Notes: generated by a model not told the origin, from the letters alone. A stretch of 64,000 nucleotides of DNA from Tretioscincus oriximinensis (GCA_022410635.1 JAJVDF010000303.1:576496-640495); one strand, 5' to 3'. Shown: positions 11,531-25,042, counted from the first letter of the stretch. Numbers and translations are program-made.

Positions 11531-12660
11531 AACTAATACAATTATTCCTTTAGTATATATTATGATGTCAATTTTCTTATGGTATATTAAAATACTGTAT
11601 TTAGTTTTGTTTGTTTTTTAAAAAACCCTCTAGTATTTTTTATTCTTATTTTTAATATTTTGTATAATTAGTATTTTGATGTTTTATTATTTTTTGTTAG
11701 TTGTCTTGATTTCAAAAACAATAAAAAATGGCATGTACTAAAGTTTATACTAGAGATATTTACAATAATTATTTTATATCCTATTATTAAACTAGAATTG
11801 TAGGAACATTGAATTAAAATTCCAGGGTAGTTTTTTAAGAAACAAACTGGGTTTAAGGGCAACTTTTTAAAACAACATAAAGCAATGATTTTAGATTAGG
11901 GAAAGGTCCAAACTTTTCTCTACTGTAGAGTCAAATTATTAGATATTTTAAAATACTTGTGTGACCTTTCCTGTGTGATGATCAATTAAAAGGCTGCTAT
12001 TTATGAATTTTACTTCGGAATAGGAAACTTTAATCATTAGGCATCCAAAAAAGGCATCCAATATATTTGGACTTGTTAGAATCTTGTCATTTTCATTTGA
12101 GGTTTTGCAAACTATAACCAACAAATCAGCAGACCTCAGCTGAGGTACTGTACTATCAATGAATAATGGGAAATGTGTGAAATAGTTTAGNTTTAAAGGT
12201 CTTCTTTGTTTATGAAAATATTTTCATTATAAGAACATTGACATTTGTGTTAAAGACAGGGTGGCAAATTAACTTTCCAAGTTAAAAATAATCTATGAAT
12301 CCACTGGGCTCCTGAAGCCTTTGAGAAAGGAGGAAAGAAAATTTACCGATTTCCAACAACTGTACAGTGTGTGATGTGATACCACTTGGTTGAGAATTAG
12401 AAGAGGGGAGACCACATTTAATTCACAACTTTACAGCCTTGAGATAACTAGCTGGTTACAGATTTTAAGTGTCCCTACCACTACTTGCCTCTTGCCTGAT
12501 TAAAAAACTGAAACTATTTTAGGAGATCTCTGTTTTCCTCTACACTGTCCCTCCTAAGTGCTGTCAACCAGTTTGAGTGAACTGGAATCTTACCAATCTG
12601 CCTCATTCTTCAGTTGCTTTGGGTCACCTCCAGATTATCTTTATCAGAAAAGTGTGTTTC
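11531..12660. other. No gene or confident repeat
   Basis: This is AT-rich sequence with only short ORFs. I see nothing that I can name. Confidence 0.5.
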
Positions 12661-12680
12661 CTCTGATGTGTGTGGCTTAA

Positions 12681-12716
12681 ATGAATGAATGAATGAATGC
12701 ATGAATGAATGAATAA
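12681..12716. repeat. (GAAT)n microsatellite
   Basis: About eight tandem gaat/aatg units, one with a substitution. Confidence 0.9.
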
Positions 12717-13427
12717 ACAAAAGACCTTTGGTTTTCTGCTACTTATTAATCAGGAATTACGATTTGTTGCTGTCTGTAAATAAATAAAATCAACCCACAG
12801 GTTATGGATAAGGAGTAAAACGTAGCAAGAGAGATAGGAAGCTTTGGTGGTGTTTCTCCAAACTGCACTTCAATTTTGTTTTGATAATAGTACTTTTTGG
12901 AAATATGAAGCATTGAAGTCCTTTTCTGGACTGGGCCGTATTTTAGGACACATCTTGGAATAAGGCCAGTGCAGAAATGTTCCAATTTAGGTTTTGCCTG
13001 TCATTTTTACATATCAGCTGCAAGCGTAGCTTCATTCTGCTTAGAAAACCTTACTTACTGCTGCATTTAAATATAGATCCCAAGCCAAGCATTACCTTGA
13101 TGTTTTTGTTGGTATCATTTTAATTCTTTAAAGTGGGCTGATTGTGTAGAGCTGCTTGNGACATCTTGGATTGAAAACCAGCCAGTGCTGATGTAGGAAT
13201 TCTATGCTAGAGATGCTGTTATCAATGGGTTTTGACAATTGTGCATCTGGAAACAATTATTGCTTTGAATATGTTTTGGTTTTAGAGAGACAAACAGTAA
13301 ACTTGTGGTTCGTCTAGGAAACATTTCTGTTTTGTAAGAAAGGCAATGCTACTTTCTGAAAATTAAGCTTTCTGTAATCACAGAAAATAGGGGTTTATTT
13401 CTGTCAATCTGTCTGTTAAGAAAGCAA

Positions 13428-13634
13428 GAAGAGGAGGAGGAATTGGTTTTTATACCCTACTTTTCTTAACCTGAAGGCAGTCAAAGCAGCTTACAAAACT
13501 TTCTATTCTTCAGAATAGACCCTTTGTGAAATCTCTGAAGAACTGTGTCAAGTCCAAGGTCCCTCAGTTGGCTTCATGGAGGAGTGTGGAATTGAACCAG
13601 GAGGCTTCCAGATTAGAGACTGACACTTTTAAGA
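13428..13634 (-). mobile_element. tRNA-derived SINE, Sauria-like type
   Basis: On the + strand it runs from its 3' end (tttttataccctacttttct, aaagcagcttacaa) to its tRNA-related head (cagttggcttcatggaggag, ggaattgaaccaggaggctt). It abuts a second SINE of another type at 13635, in the same orientation. Confidence 0.65.
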
Positions 13635-13900
13635 AGAAGAAATGGGATTTTGTACCCTGTTTTTCTCACCTGAAAGGATTCGAAGGCTTACAAGCTTATT
13701 TTTCATGCAAAGCCTTACATTCTAACTCCCCCATCATGCTGTGATAGTCTCCATTTATCCAATCACAATTTCTTGCTTTCAAATAGCTGGGTTTGCTAGA
13801 ACTGAACCCCTCTCCACAGCCAACATACATCTTCAAACTTGGTATCTCCGTTGAAATATCAGTGCTCTTAACAGCTGTATCATGGTGTCTTTTACACCAA
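13635..13900 (-). mobile_element. tRNA-derived SINE, type A
   Basis: The markers in reverse are gaagaagaaatgggattttg, ttctcacctgaaaggattcg, catcatgctgtgatagtctc, ccctctccacagccaacata and finally the tRNA-like head near caccatgatacagc. It matches the + copies at 14.5, 17.3, 30.2 and 44.4 kb. Confidence 0.7.
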
Positions 13901-13964
13901 ACCAAATAATGCTTATTTTAGCAACATGTTTTTGCTTGAAAACTTTGCTTGGCAGAGAGTAATG

Positions 13965-14250
13965 AATTCATAATTTTTTAAAAAATTAAAGCTTTATTTT
14001 CATAAATTTCAGAATAACAAGAACATACTCTTGAAAAGTTTACAAATATTGAACATCATATATGAACAATCTTAAATTTGTAACAGATTCATCTATCCAA
14101 CAAAAAGTAAATATAATAATACGTCTTTCCTCCCCTTATCCTATCTTCCATCTTTTCCCCCCTGCTTCTTCATACATATTTTTCGTACATGTGATCTATT
14201 CTGAGTATTCATTCTATTCTTCAGGTTACAGGTTCTTTGAAGCTGTAAAC
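13965..14250 (-). repeat. Possible LINE 3'UTR fragment, low confidence
   Basis: The sequence starts with ttttaaaaaattaaagcttt and continues as thin AT/C-rich DNA resembling an A-tailed retroelement 3' end read backwards. There is no coding sequence to confirm it. A similar texture occurs at 20380-21330 and 62020-62640. Confidence 0.25.
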
Positions 14251-14516
14251 ATTTATCTGGCTGTAAGATGCAGATTTATCCCGAAGAGCAATAAAACGAA
14301 GGAACAGTATTAAAATAGCATGCAATAAGCTTCTTGCCTTGCTCTTGCCAGAATTTTTCTTTCCTAGAAATTCCAGTGATGCTTGTGAATGATAATATAC
14401 TTTTAAGACTCTGCTCACACTTTGACATTCTTGTGACAAATCCTTACTGAGCAGAGCTGCTCGGGGAAGCTGGAATCGTTAATCATCCTTGGAATTGTAC
14501 TTGGATATATCCATGC

Positions 14517-14800
14517 AGAGGCAGGATAGTGCAGAGCTTAAGAACAGGCCTTATAACAGAGAGATTGATTGTTTGAGCCTGTGTGTCTGCCATGGAGAAG
14601 GGTGAGTGCCCTCTACTGGCCTTGTCTTCAGCCAACCTAACTGTTCGAAAACGAGCAGTTGCAAGTAGATGAATAGGTACCATCATCTCAATGTGATGGG
14701 GAAGATAAAATGTAAGCCTTTGGGTGAAAATACAACTTTGTATCTCGTTGGGTAAGAAAAGCAGAGTATAAGTATAAATAAATAAATAAAAACCTTCTCC
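14517..14800 (+). mobile_element. tRNA-derived SINE, type A
   Basis: The head is gcaggatagtgcagagctta. The body has ccatggagaagggtgagtgc, agccaacctaactgttcg and catctcaatgtgatggggaa. The tail ends in ataaataaataaataaa. The A- and B-box remnants are weak. Confidence 0.75.
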
Positions 14801-15524
14801 TCCTTCTTTGGCTCAAAGGTATAAAGGTGTCTGTTCTTTTGTTCATATACCACTCAAGTCTAGCAAAGACCCTGCTATAGCCTCTTAGACCTTTTTCTAG
14901 AACAAAGTAAGATCTAGTGCATTTTGACAGTTTATTTTAATTTAATATTTGCAGTATTGTTGATCAGATAAAACAACGGCAGCTACTTACGTTTTATCCC
15001 AGCTGAGATCAATTAAAAGATTTCATCGTGGATTCTTTATTATTTTTCTAATACTGTACATGCAACAGATGTTCCGTTCTGCCAATCAGAAACACACCTC
15101 AGGAAGCTACTAGATTTGTGCATGTTAGTGAAATTGTTCAAAAATAAATAAAACTTTGGTGCAGAAAAGTGAAGAATCAGATCTTTTAGCTTCTATTAAT
15201 TGTGTGGAAACCCCTGCCGCCCTCTTTATGTCAAAGTCTGTGAAAGTCAAAGTCATGTCAACCTGATTTCTGTAATGATTATTTTGAATAAGGATGGGTA
15301 GTTACATGTATTTTAAAATTGTTCACTTGGCAACTGACAGACTTTGTCTTCAGTTTGACAGGAAATTACTTTTTCATCAAATGCTGCATCTCAAGCAAGC
15401 TTTTTTGAAAAGCTTGTAGGACAGGGTGATCCTTGTGAATTTTTTTCTCCAAATCTTAGAATAAGACTAGTAGTGTATGAAACACCTCACTGAACATTTT
15501 GAAAGACAAAAAGAAGGCACTTGC

Positions 15525-15700
15525 ACAAGAGCATAAGAAGAGCTGTTCTAGATCAGACTACAGATTACCTAGCCCAGTATGTCTCACACAGTGGCCCACC
15601 AATTGCTTTTGGGCATCTCAAAGCAAAAAACAAAGCAAAAATCCTCACCTTCTCCCAACTCTCTATAACTGACCTTTAAATACATACTATCTTCCCAATA
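15525..15700 (-). mobile_element. CR1 LINE 3' end
   Basis: It reads gagcataagaagagctgttc, then gcccagtatgtctcacacag and tggcccaccaattgcttttg, as other minus CR1 tails do. It is diverged. Confidence 0.6.
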
Positions 15701-15912
15701 TCCTGTTTCCCCGAAAATAAGATTTCCCCTGAAAATAAGACGTAATAGAGGTTTTGCTAAATTGCTAAACTGCAATACCATTCATTTTTTATTCAATAAA
15801 TGTGAATTCTTTCTTATGGAAAAATAAGATGTCCCGTGAAAATAAGAAGCGCATCTTTGGGAGCAAAAATTAATATACGCCACTGTCTTATTTTTGGGAA
15901 AATACAGTATGG
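15700..15912. mobile_element. MITE of the 'cccgaaaataagac' family
   Basis: The left end has ctgtttccccgaaaataaga and the right end has cttatttttgggaaaatacag, an imperfect inverted repeat. The interior repeats aaaataagac-type units. A relative is at 33443-33872. The superfamily is not clear. Confidence 0.55.
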
Positions 15913-16089
15913 AGGCCTTTAGGTAGTGCAATAGTAACTGCAAGCAGTTATGATTTTGTTCCATTTTTCTCAACTTTATATTTCTCTACTCCTCCTTCTT
16001 CCAGTCTGNGACTACCTTGAGCTACGTTTGTATTTTAGTAATCATAAATTACTATTAAGGTGTTAGACTTGTTTTGCCCTGGCAATTTT

Positions 16090-16380
16090 TTGGAAAGAGA
16101 AGAAGAAGGAGAACTAGGTTTAATACCTCACTTTTCTCACTCATAGCAGCTTACAAGCTTATTTTTCACCTGAAGGTTTACATTCTATCTTGCCCACTGT
16201 GCTGTGATGGTCCCCATTTATCTAATTGCAATTTTGTGCTTTTGAATAGCTGGGTTGACTAGAACAGAGACCAGTANCCCTTTATTCCCTTGCTCCACAG
16301 TCAACACAGGGTTTCAAACTCTGTATCTCTGCTCATACACTGGGGATCTTGACTTCTGTACCACTGTGCCTCTAACGTCA
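16090..16380 (-). mobile_element. tRNA-derived SINE, type A
   Basis: It contains gaagaagaaggagaactagg, ctgtgatggtccccatttat, gctccacagtcaacacaggg and a diverged tRNA-like head near gtaccactgtgcctc, the reverse of gaggcacagtggtac. Confidence 0.7.
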
Positions 16381-17327
16381 CAAAATGTGATAGACTATTT
16401 CCCTCTCTTAGTAGCTGTTATATAAAAGCAAACGGAAGGTTGCATAAGGTCACTTACAGTACCTATCAGGATGAGAGACCAAGTGAGATTGGCTACTGCC
16501 TGTTCTGTGTGCCACTTCTGTGTCAAAAATTTCTGTTTCTGCTACAGAGNGGGAGGGCCTTAACAACTTTTCCAGTGCTTCACGGTCATAGGGTGCAATT
16601 GACAATTGAATTAAATATAGATCCTACTGTTCTCCTTGTGGCCACTGGCGAATAAAGTTCATTCCAAGTGTGGCCTTTCCTTTTTGATTTTACAGTTGAA
16701 CCTTTTTGTAATGTTGATTGAATATGTGCCCTTGAATGCATTACTTGATTAGGTAGTTTGTTAAACCGTCACATAAGGGAGTTATCCTACATTTCTCTAA
16801 TCTCTATCATGGCTTTGAAGTCTTACCACTTGCTTTGCTCTTGATTTTTAATTGAGGCCAAGAATACGAGACTTGAGGATTTGAGAGTGCAAACCACTGG
16901 AGGTTTCTACAGACAACTTGTTAATTTTTTTAATCATTTGCAGAGTTTATTGAAGACTGTGCTACCCTCATGCAAAACCTTCACCTAATGTAAGCATTTC
17001 TTTTAGCCTGCCCCCCCAAAAAAAGGAATGTTGAATTTTAAAATTGGGCATACAAATTGTGTTTCTGTGTCTCAACTTAATTTTTTATATAGACTGGATG
17101 AATCGAATGGATTTCAAGGATGACATCATTATGAATTCTTTGTAAAATTCCATTTCTCTAACGTTCCCCCCTCTCATTTTTTGTTTTGTAAGGGCTAGAA
17201 AATATATATGGTTCTATTTTTAAGCAATGAAATTATCTAAATACTCCACAATGAGACGCCTTATCCTCTCAAATGCACTCTCAGATCCTCAAGTCTCATA
17301 TTCTTGGCCTCAGTGGTAGGATATCAA

Positions 17328-17620
17328 GCCATGATAGAGGCACAGTGGTGCAAGAAGTTAAGAGCTTTGCTTTTTCAACAGAGATTTCAGAAGTCGTGGC
17401 TTCATGTGTTGGTAGTGGAGAGGGGTGGGCACACTCTACTGTCCTTAGTGTCAGCCAACCCAGTTGTTCAAAAGCAAATAAATTTGCAATTAGATACATG
17501 GGTATCACCACAACATGGCAGAGAAGATAGAATAGATATAAGACTTTGGGTGAAAAATAACCTTGTAATCCATGCTGAGTCCCTTTGGGTGAGAAGGGCA
17601 TAAAAATCAGATTCTTATTA
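17328..17620 (+). mobile_element. tRNA-derived SINE, type A
   Basis: The head is gaggcacagtggtgcaagaa. The body is tagtggagaggggtgggcac and agccaacccagttgttcaaa. The tail is gtccctttgggtgagaaggg. The 146-aa antisense ORF over it is a shadow of the repeat. Confidence 0.8.
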
Positions 17621-18244
17621 TTATTGTTAGGAATCCCAGCCATTGAGTTATAAAAGAGTAAACATACCATGCCCATCTTCTGAGTTGACTTGGAACTGCT
17701 TTTCTTCAGGCAGAAGAATGTCATATCTGCATACAAGTCAGCAGAGATCAGAGCATCTTGCTCAATTGATTGCTGTCTTTGGGGTGCGAAGAATTCTTAG
17801 GAATGAAAACAAAATGAATCTTACTATATCTCATGCTGTGTGTTTTGAGCTGCTTGGATTTTTGTTAAACTGACAAAAATGGTTAAATGTGGCAGAGAGA
17901 GCATATTTATATCTTTAAAAAAACATTAGTTACCAACTTTTAAGGCTTGGACAGCATTTCTTTATTTTCTTTTTAAAAAAGAGTCATTCTCTGCTCACTA
18001 GATAGTGAAAGAACGTCTTTCAAAGCAGTGGGGGTGNAAGGGTTTGTTTCATATTTCTTAAACACATTATTGTGGTGGTTAGACACCACCAAATCATGGG
18101 TGGCTCTTGATTGACTATATAGGCACCTCTATATAGCTTTNTTGGAAAAGATATAGCATTGGTTTGCCACTGCTTGCTTCTAGGGAGAGGCTGGGGATTG
18201 AACTTGCAACTCACTACTTTCCAAGCAGAGTTACAGCAACACTA

Positions 18245-19390
18245 AAAGACTTTAATATGATAGCCCAACAGTTTCTCCTTCATATATTTATTCTTAGTGG
18301 TACAAGAGTATAAAATGAAAACTTTAAAATAACGTGGGTTTGATTATTTTATATTAAGCTACTGTATAATGAAGAAAGAAAGAGAAAAATACTGTAAAAA
18401 CTCACACTAAAATAAACTTTTTTGTTTAAATAGAACTGGAATAATAGAAGCACAAAGATACCTCACTGCATTGAAAAACAGTCGCAAATGTTCACGTTTG
18501 TTACCAGTAAGCCATGGAATCCTGATAACCTAAAAAATAGGGCATTGAGTGTAATATTTTGCACACCATAAAGAACAAAGGACATCATATGGAAATAAAA
18601 GGGTTTTGTATTAATTCTGTAACTTAGTTACAAATTTCATGTTTTGGTCTAATATTTTGCACAGCTCTGTATCTGTGATTCTGAAAAAGCTGTTTATNAT
18701 CCATTTGTTCCTAAAGTAAGTGTGCTGCTGATAATTGTGATAAAATACATGATGTTGAACAGGAAATTAACAGCCTTTTACTTGTGAATAATGAATCACT
18801 GAAGTAGAAAACATGTGGATGATTTCTTGCATTATTTCACACTGTTTGCTTCTCTATGAATTTAGTTCATTTTAATGGAATGTTAAAATATATACTTAAA
18901 AGTGATATTTCACTGGATGATATTTTAGTTTTAGGCTGTAATATGGAGGATACTGAAAGTATTCATTGACAGAAGTTCAGTCTGGATCTAGTCAATTTCT
19001 GAGTAGCTGACTGTTGGTGGTGCTGAAAGACTACCAGGCCCCTGTCTCTGTGGTGGTTCTGGGGAAACTTCAGCTTCCAACCTGAGGATACCTCTGCTGG
19101 GCCCACTTGAAGTTTGTTTCAAAGTCTTGGTGGTCCCCATGAAGTCTTCATAGCAGACACACCCAGAGTTTGCTGTTTGTTACAAGTTGGGTTTATGGAG
19201 ATGATGGCGGTGATTATTTTTGTGAACAGACTGTCCACTCATGAATTAAGATCAACACAAACTGAACTTGCTCACTCTTTTCTCAGGGAAGAAAGTCGTA
19301 CTGAGATGGTCAGCTCTCAGCCTTGAAGATCTCAAAATTATTTTAGAGTTCAGAACTTTTATATCTCTCTTCCCACTTTTAGATACAGTT
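18245..19390. other. No gene or confident repeat
   Basis: This is AT-rich sequence with ORFs under 75 codons and no recognised family. Ancient SINE-like remnants may occur at 18020-18240 (gggattgaacttgcaactc), but I cannot place them. Confidence 0.45.
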
Positions 19391-19394
19391 TTAT

Positions 19395-19500
19395 ACTGTT
19401 TTTAATGTCAATTTTGTAAAGTTGTTTTTATTGTAGGCCATCCTGAGACCTTCAGGTATAGGGAGGGATATAAATGTAAATAAATAAATAAATATTATTC
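19395..19500 (+). mobile_element. L2-like LINE 3' tail
   Basis: It reads ggccatcctgagaccttcag, gtatagggagggatataaat and then ataaataaataaat, the same tail as the minus L2-like element at 63.4 kb read on the + strand. Confidence 0.65.
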
Positions 19501-19694
19501 CTGCCACTTTTATTAGGCTGAATAATAAAAGTATGAAGCTTTGTGAATACAGAGCTTCCTTAGTGCAGAGCAAAATAATAAGATAGGGCATGTAATTGAT
19601 GGTATCCATCTGTGGGACACTCTGTTTACATTTAATAGTGATACCATGAAGTGTATACAGTAAAGACACTATGAAAATAGCAATTAGAATTAAG

Positions 19695-19935
19695 AACAGA
19701 AGAATAGAAGAAGAGCCATATTGGATCAGGCCACAGCCCATCAAGTCTAAAATTCTGTGTCATACAGAGGCCCACCAGATGCACCTGGGCAGTCTGAACA
19801 GAGGAAAGCAAAATATGCATCTGTTCAAGACTCCCCGCAAATGGCATTTCAGGAGTCCTGCCTGTTGCTCCATCCCGGAGGCAACATCTAGACATCCATC
19901 TTAGTATCCATCCTAGTTGCATGGATTCTTTTCAG
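19695..19935 (-). mobile_element. CR1 LINE 3' end
   Basis: A well-preserved CR1 tail: gaagaagagccatattggat, aggcccaccagatgcacctg, gcaaatggcatttcaggagt and catcccggaggcaacatcta. It is useful as the local reference for the split copies. Confidence 0.85.
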
Positions 19936-20379
19936 TCCAGAAAGCTTACAAATAGACTTTGCCAGTATCCAAAGATCTTCCAGTTGTGTTTTCCTGATTG
20001 TCCCACCAGCTTCAGTGGTCAAAAGGGTGTAGATGCATGGGTGAACTGTCTGTGTGGTAGCTCCCAATTATGTAGTGGCTCCCCTCTAAAGTGTGCAGGT
20101 ACCCTGACTGCAGGTGTTTAGATGTCTGAAGATTTCTGACCTGTTCACCCTGACCTTTGAGGAAATAATATGCTTTCCCAATGCAGGCACTAGCAGTGTT
20201 TTTCAGATGTTCTGTTTTAACTATTTTTATTACTGTTTTGTTGTGATCTTCCCTAAGACACTTGAGTATAGAAAGGAATACAAATATATGAATAAAATAC
20301 TTTGTAAAAAAAAACCACCCAAATTTGTCCAAGAAAACACGGCTTTAAAATTTAAAAGGTGATGAGAAATGTAAATTTT

Positions 20380-21330
20380 TTAATTTTTTTTATTTTCAAT
20401 CAAACTGAAATACAAACAAAACAATATAAACATGGAACAATACACAATAGAGATTACATACACAATTGTACAGCCCCTCCTCCTCCTACCACCCACAAAA
20501 GGATTAGAAGAGGTTGTTAAAAAGGTAGACCTTGATCGAGAATCATGCTGATCATATGAATCTGGATCAGATTTCTGCAATTGGCTTTGCCAGTGGCCAT
20601 GAGTTGCCTCCAATTTGATCTCTAAGAATGCATTGGTGAATAGCCCATTGCATACACACGCTTTTGTCTTATAACATCGTACAATAACATATTTGCCAAA
20701 TACATACCATAAATCAAGAGACCATTTGTTTTTTTTCCTTTTACCTCCTCGCTATTTGACCTGCCTAAATGCATCTTTTCAATACATAGGCTATGTCAGA
20801 TTGTAGATTAAGCATATTTAAATTAGACATTATCATTACTTCTTTTGTTTTTGGAACATTAACAGCTATAATAGTCCTTATTTCAAAAATAACTTGGTAC
20901 CATAATTATTGCAATTGTTGACAATTGAAACACATGTGGATATAATTTCCAGAGATTGAACACCGTGCCAACATGCCGTGTCCCATATGCGGCAGCTGGT
21001 CAGGGGTTCTGTACCCCCTAGTTAATAATTTTATTTGTATTTCTTTAATCTTATTATATTTTATGATATTAATCTTGGCCAGCTACAAATCCTTGTCCGC
21101 ACCTAAAAGAATCATGTCTAGTTGCCACGTAGTCTGAAGAAGTACCTGATTGTTATATTTGACCCTAATCAAAAGAGAATATATTTAATTCATTGAAGAA
21201 AACTTCCAAAATCCAGACTCTAACCAAGGTTTGCCTACTAGATAAGATGGTATCCTGATGCAAAAAGACAGAATGGAATCCTTATACGAAAGCTCCTTCT
21301 GACTAGCAAATAAAAACACAGAGGAAACAG
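20380..21330 (-). repeat. Possible retroelement 3' region, low confidence
   Basis: It starts with a T-rich run (aattttttttattttcaatc), as an A-tailed element inserted in reverse would, and continues without ORFs. I could not find a protein match to name it. Confidence 0.25.
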
Positions 21331-21819
21331 TCCCGGCCTCAATGTTGTATGGACTCTATAATCTGGTGTGGCTGGAGTGATTCAGCATAGATATACATGA
21401 AGAGAGCCAGTTTCCAAATTGAGAAGCTGGAGCAGAGTAAGTAGTGATTTTTCATGATTTTCATTTAATGTCTGGAATCTACAGCTGGAGGGCCTTTAAT
21501 GCATATGCTTTAAAGTCTTGTTTCCTGGCAGTTTCTAAGCTTCAAAGTGTACTGGGAAATTGTGGGTTAGTTTCTTGTCCTGCATTTGTCTACTGACTGC
21601 CTCTGAATATTTGTATTAAAATGAAATACAGATTTGATGTGCCGATGTCAACCATTTTAGACAGAAATGTAACATTTGGTAACTTCTTTAAAGCAGTGAC
21701 CTGAGGTTTTACATTGTAATGGTTCCAAAAAGGCTGGATGTGGAAATGGGCTGGGTGCCTAACAGCATANCATCTCATATCTGAACTGAAGTTGTGCTGT
21801 TCATGAACAAATTGTGGCC

Positions 21820-22170
21820 CTTTCTACACTAGGCTTTGTTTTGGGCAATATCTTGGAACCAGGACCTTATGGAGCTTGTCATAATCTACACTGGTTCCTG
21901 ACTGGCAAACCTATATTGTCCTTTAACTAATTCATATCTCGCAAATCACCACAATTGGCACACTATTAGCCAAGATGTGCCTACCTCCGTATTTGACTGC
22001 GCAGTGGGTCAAACATACAGGTTGACTCCAGGTCCTGCACTAACCTGGTCAGCCCTGTCAGGCAGCCTTGTTGATTTACTAGTTCCAAGATATACCCCCA
22101 AACAATGCCTAGGGATGTCTTGACGATGCCACGAAACTCATTTACCAGCTAAGACGTTTGAAAACAATAA
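21820..22170. repeat. Dispersed repeat with copies at 25.8 and 29.7 kb
   Basis: It contains tctacactaggctttgtttt, gggcaatatcttggaaccag and a reversed echo (agttccaagatatacccc) at the far end. Related blocks at 25797-26090 and 29690-29825 carry ctgcactaaactttattctg and ctgggctgtatcttgggta. It is probably a DNA-transposon MITE, but the termini are not resolved. Confidence 0.4.
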
Positions 22171-22179
22171 AGCAAAAAG

Positions 22180-24640
22180 ATTCATTTTGCATAATTTGTA
22201 GTCCCTTCTGAAATACCTGCTTTGGACAATTATTTTCTCCCCTTCAATCAAGTGACAGAACTAGTCTACAAGAATATTGAGATTCAAGTTCGGGTGGTTT
22301 TCTACATAGCATGTCCACATGACATAATTGTTGTTAGCCATATTGGATTGTTGTGGATTGTTTTTTATTTGTTGCTTGTGTTGATAATTGGGTGTTTATT
22401 GGGTGTTGGAGTTGTTTATTGCTTAATTTTAAAATAATAAGTGTCATTTTGATATTTGTTTGTGATTCTTTTTACAATTTCCTTGCGAAACAGTGGAACT
22501 TACATTTGAGTAAACATGTATACCAGTGCCAGGGAAATGTTGTCAATCACAGGGATGTTGGGAAAAAAACATTCAAAATTAGCAGCAGCTAACAAAAAGG
22601 AGTCAAATAAGGATTGTGTTTTGGTTTNTGTATAATCAAACATGTTAATGCAATAGACAAATGGGCTATTTTGTTGTGTTTCTATGATTATTTTTATCAC
22701 ATCTGTAAAAGTAACTCATCTTCTGACTAATTCAAATGCATTTGTTTTACTGCTGACCTCTTTTACACTCATTGTTAGCAAGCTTCACACGGCAGCTGGG
22801 GAGAGAGATTCCTGTGGGAGAAAATGAAATTTATGATCATAATAATACTACAAATGTAGATGGTGGGATTCTGCCAGATGCACCTGCTTCAGCTCTTAAT
22901 TGCATTTAATTAAAAACAAATTGGCTATATCATTTTAAAAATAACCAATAAGAACAAGAAAAATCCATATACAAAATTCAGTTTGCAGTTCTCAGTTCTC
23001 AATATCAAAGTGCTCTATAATGAAAAGGGTCGTTCTTGAGTTTTGCAAATTCTGAATTTGTTGCTGTCATAGATTGCATGGGGGGAAAGGTAGGCTGCTG
23101 CTGTACCATCTGTTAATGATTATGCGCAGTGAACATATTTTACCCCCGGGAATAGTTATTGACAACAGGACAGAACTCAAAATAGCTCCTACTTGGGTGT
23201 CTGCTTGAAAAAGATCTATAAAGTAATTGGTGTATGTTCCCTTCCCAGTATTCTGTTCGGCTGAATNTTGTCCTTCAAAAAATTAACGAAGTTCACTTAT
23301 TGAACAGTTGTCATTCTAAAGGTCCAGCTATATGTACTTTTGAACCAGCTTCAGAACAAGAGACCATATCAACAAATTGCCTAGCTGTTGACTTCTACAT
23401 TATGTAATTCAAAAGTGGATTTCCTGGATTATGTAAGAAGAAAAGACAACTAGTCACTTTGTTGATGTGTTCTATATTGTAGACTAGATTAAAACTTTGA
23501 TGGAGATGGATCTTAAGTTTTCAGTTAAAAACCAAAAATATAAATAGGTNTGTTCATTTTAATATCGATCCATTTAGCTAGGGTTTCTGAGAGGACCTAC
23601 AGTCTTCCACTGCAGAACACCTAGTAGTCCACCATCGTGAAACAGCTGATGGATTGAAAGAATGCAGATTTGATGGTACAAAGAGAACGAAGTGGTCAGA
23701 ATATGACCAGGGCTCGTGAACCATTCAACAAAATTTACTTATTTACTTATTTATTTATTTATAATACCCTGCCTGTACCTGAAGGTCTCAGATGCACCAA
23801 CTGATTCATAGAACTGATCAGTTGGCTCTAGATTCAAGATAAGATTGTTTATCCCAGTTTGCATTTGTTCACATTCCTAATTGCTGTTGCTGCCTTGTTC
23901 GTATGTGCGCTTTAAACCTGTCACTCACCCAGATGAGCAAATCTAAAATGGATTTTAGTCCTCTGCAATGAGCATGTGGAACAGATATTTTCTTTCTTTC
24001 TTCCACATCTGAAATTGTACAGTTTTGTAAATGTGCTGAACTTCACCATTTACCTTTTTAATTTAATACAACTGTCCTTTGCATAATGCAGTCCTCGCAT
24101 GGCACAGTTTAATAACTCACAGTAAGCATAATGGGGTTTGTCTTGCATAAAATGAAATCACATNATCTAGGATTTTCTTTCTACAAATTAATTGACAACT
24201 GTTGACAGTTAACAGTTAGAAGGAGCAACAGTTGTGCTGCAGCTTGCAAAATGTTGTGATTTCTGGAGTCACAGTCACTCTTCATTATGCAGGGGATGAC
24301 TACAGATATTCTTTATAGTGTATCAGTTTTAATATNATAATGCATGCTCTCTTTTAAATCAGGGAACGTGTGTGGGCTCTTCAATGGGTGCCATATAGCT
24401 TTCTAGAAAGTAGAGAATGCAAATTCAGGATGCTGGGGGCACTGGGGCTCTTTCTGATGGTGCAGTGAAGCCTTTATTGTACGTCACAGTCACAGGTGAA
24501 AGAAGACTTCTACCCTGTTCCTATGTAGGTCCCGTGCTCAAACATGACAACAATTGCCACCATCGTTTGTTCTCCTGTTTGTCAGCGGAGCTGGCTAGTG
24601 GTACAGGAGATTCATTCAACTCTTGAGGAGAAAGGAATTT
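22180..24640. other. No gene; one degraded L2-like tail
   Basis: Apart from a short L2-like tail at about 23725-23800 (ttatttatttataatacc, gtacctgaaggtctcaga) I see no gene or named repeat here. Confidence 0.45.
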
Positions 24641-24658
24641 ATATTTCCTTCTTCTCCT

Positions 24659-25042
24659 AAGGCAGAGGATATTTGTAACATCACTTGAGAGGCATGGTCC
24701 CTCCCCATCCCAAAGCTACACCCTCTACTGAGGTCACACCCTTCCCTCTCCCAGTGCTCCCTCCTCCACCTAGGGCCACAAAATATCACAGTTTTTAATG
24801 CTCCTCAGCCCCTTGCCCCTCCATCCATCCATCCATCCATCCATCCATCCATCCATCCATCCATCCATCCTTCCTGTTTTTGTATTTCACTTCATGTTTA
24901 ACAGAGGGAGAAATGATTATTTAGACAGGATGCCTAATGGCGCCATGTATATACTGGTTCCTTGTGGAGCATTCCACGTGCCAGCTCAAATGGTTCCATG
25001 GGCCANATTCAGCCTTTGGTTCCTTACCTCTGCCCTAGGAGA
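24659..25042. mobile_element. hAT-type MITE related to the element at 2.4 kb, carrying a CCAT microsatellite
   Basis: The left end (TAAGGCAGAGGATATTTGTAA) and the right end (GGTTCCTTACCTCTGCCCTA) are imperfect inverted repeats. The left end shares the motif atttgtaacatcactt with the 2384-2821 element. No clean target duplication was found, so the boundaries are approximate. Confidence 0.45.
24820..24870. repeat. (CCAT)n microsatellite
   Basis: About 12 tandem ccat units lie inside a degraded hAT-type repeat. The His-Pro-Ser-Ile repeats in the overlapping ORF are only this microsatellite translated. Confidence 0.95.

Noticed and set aside
17296..17736. 146-codon open frame on the minus strand
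   Set aside because: It is the antisense shadow of a plus-strand SINE.
18000..18240. Possible ancient SINE
   Set aside because: The fragment gggattgaacttgcaactc is suggestive of a tRNA-derived head, but the rest does not align with either SINE type here.
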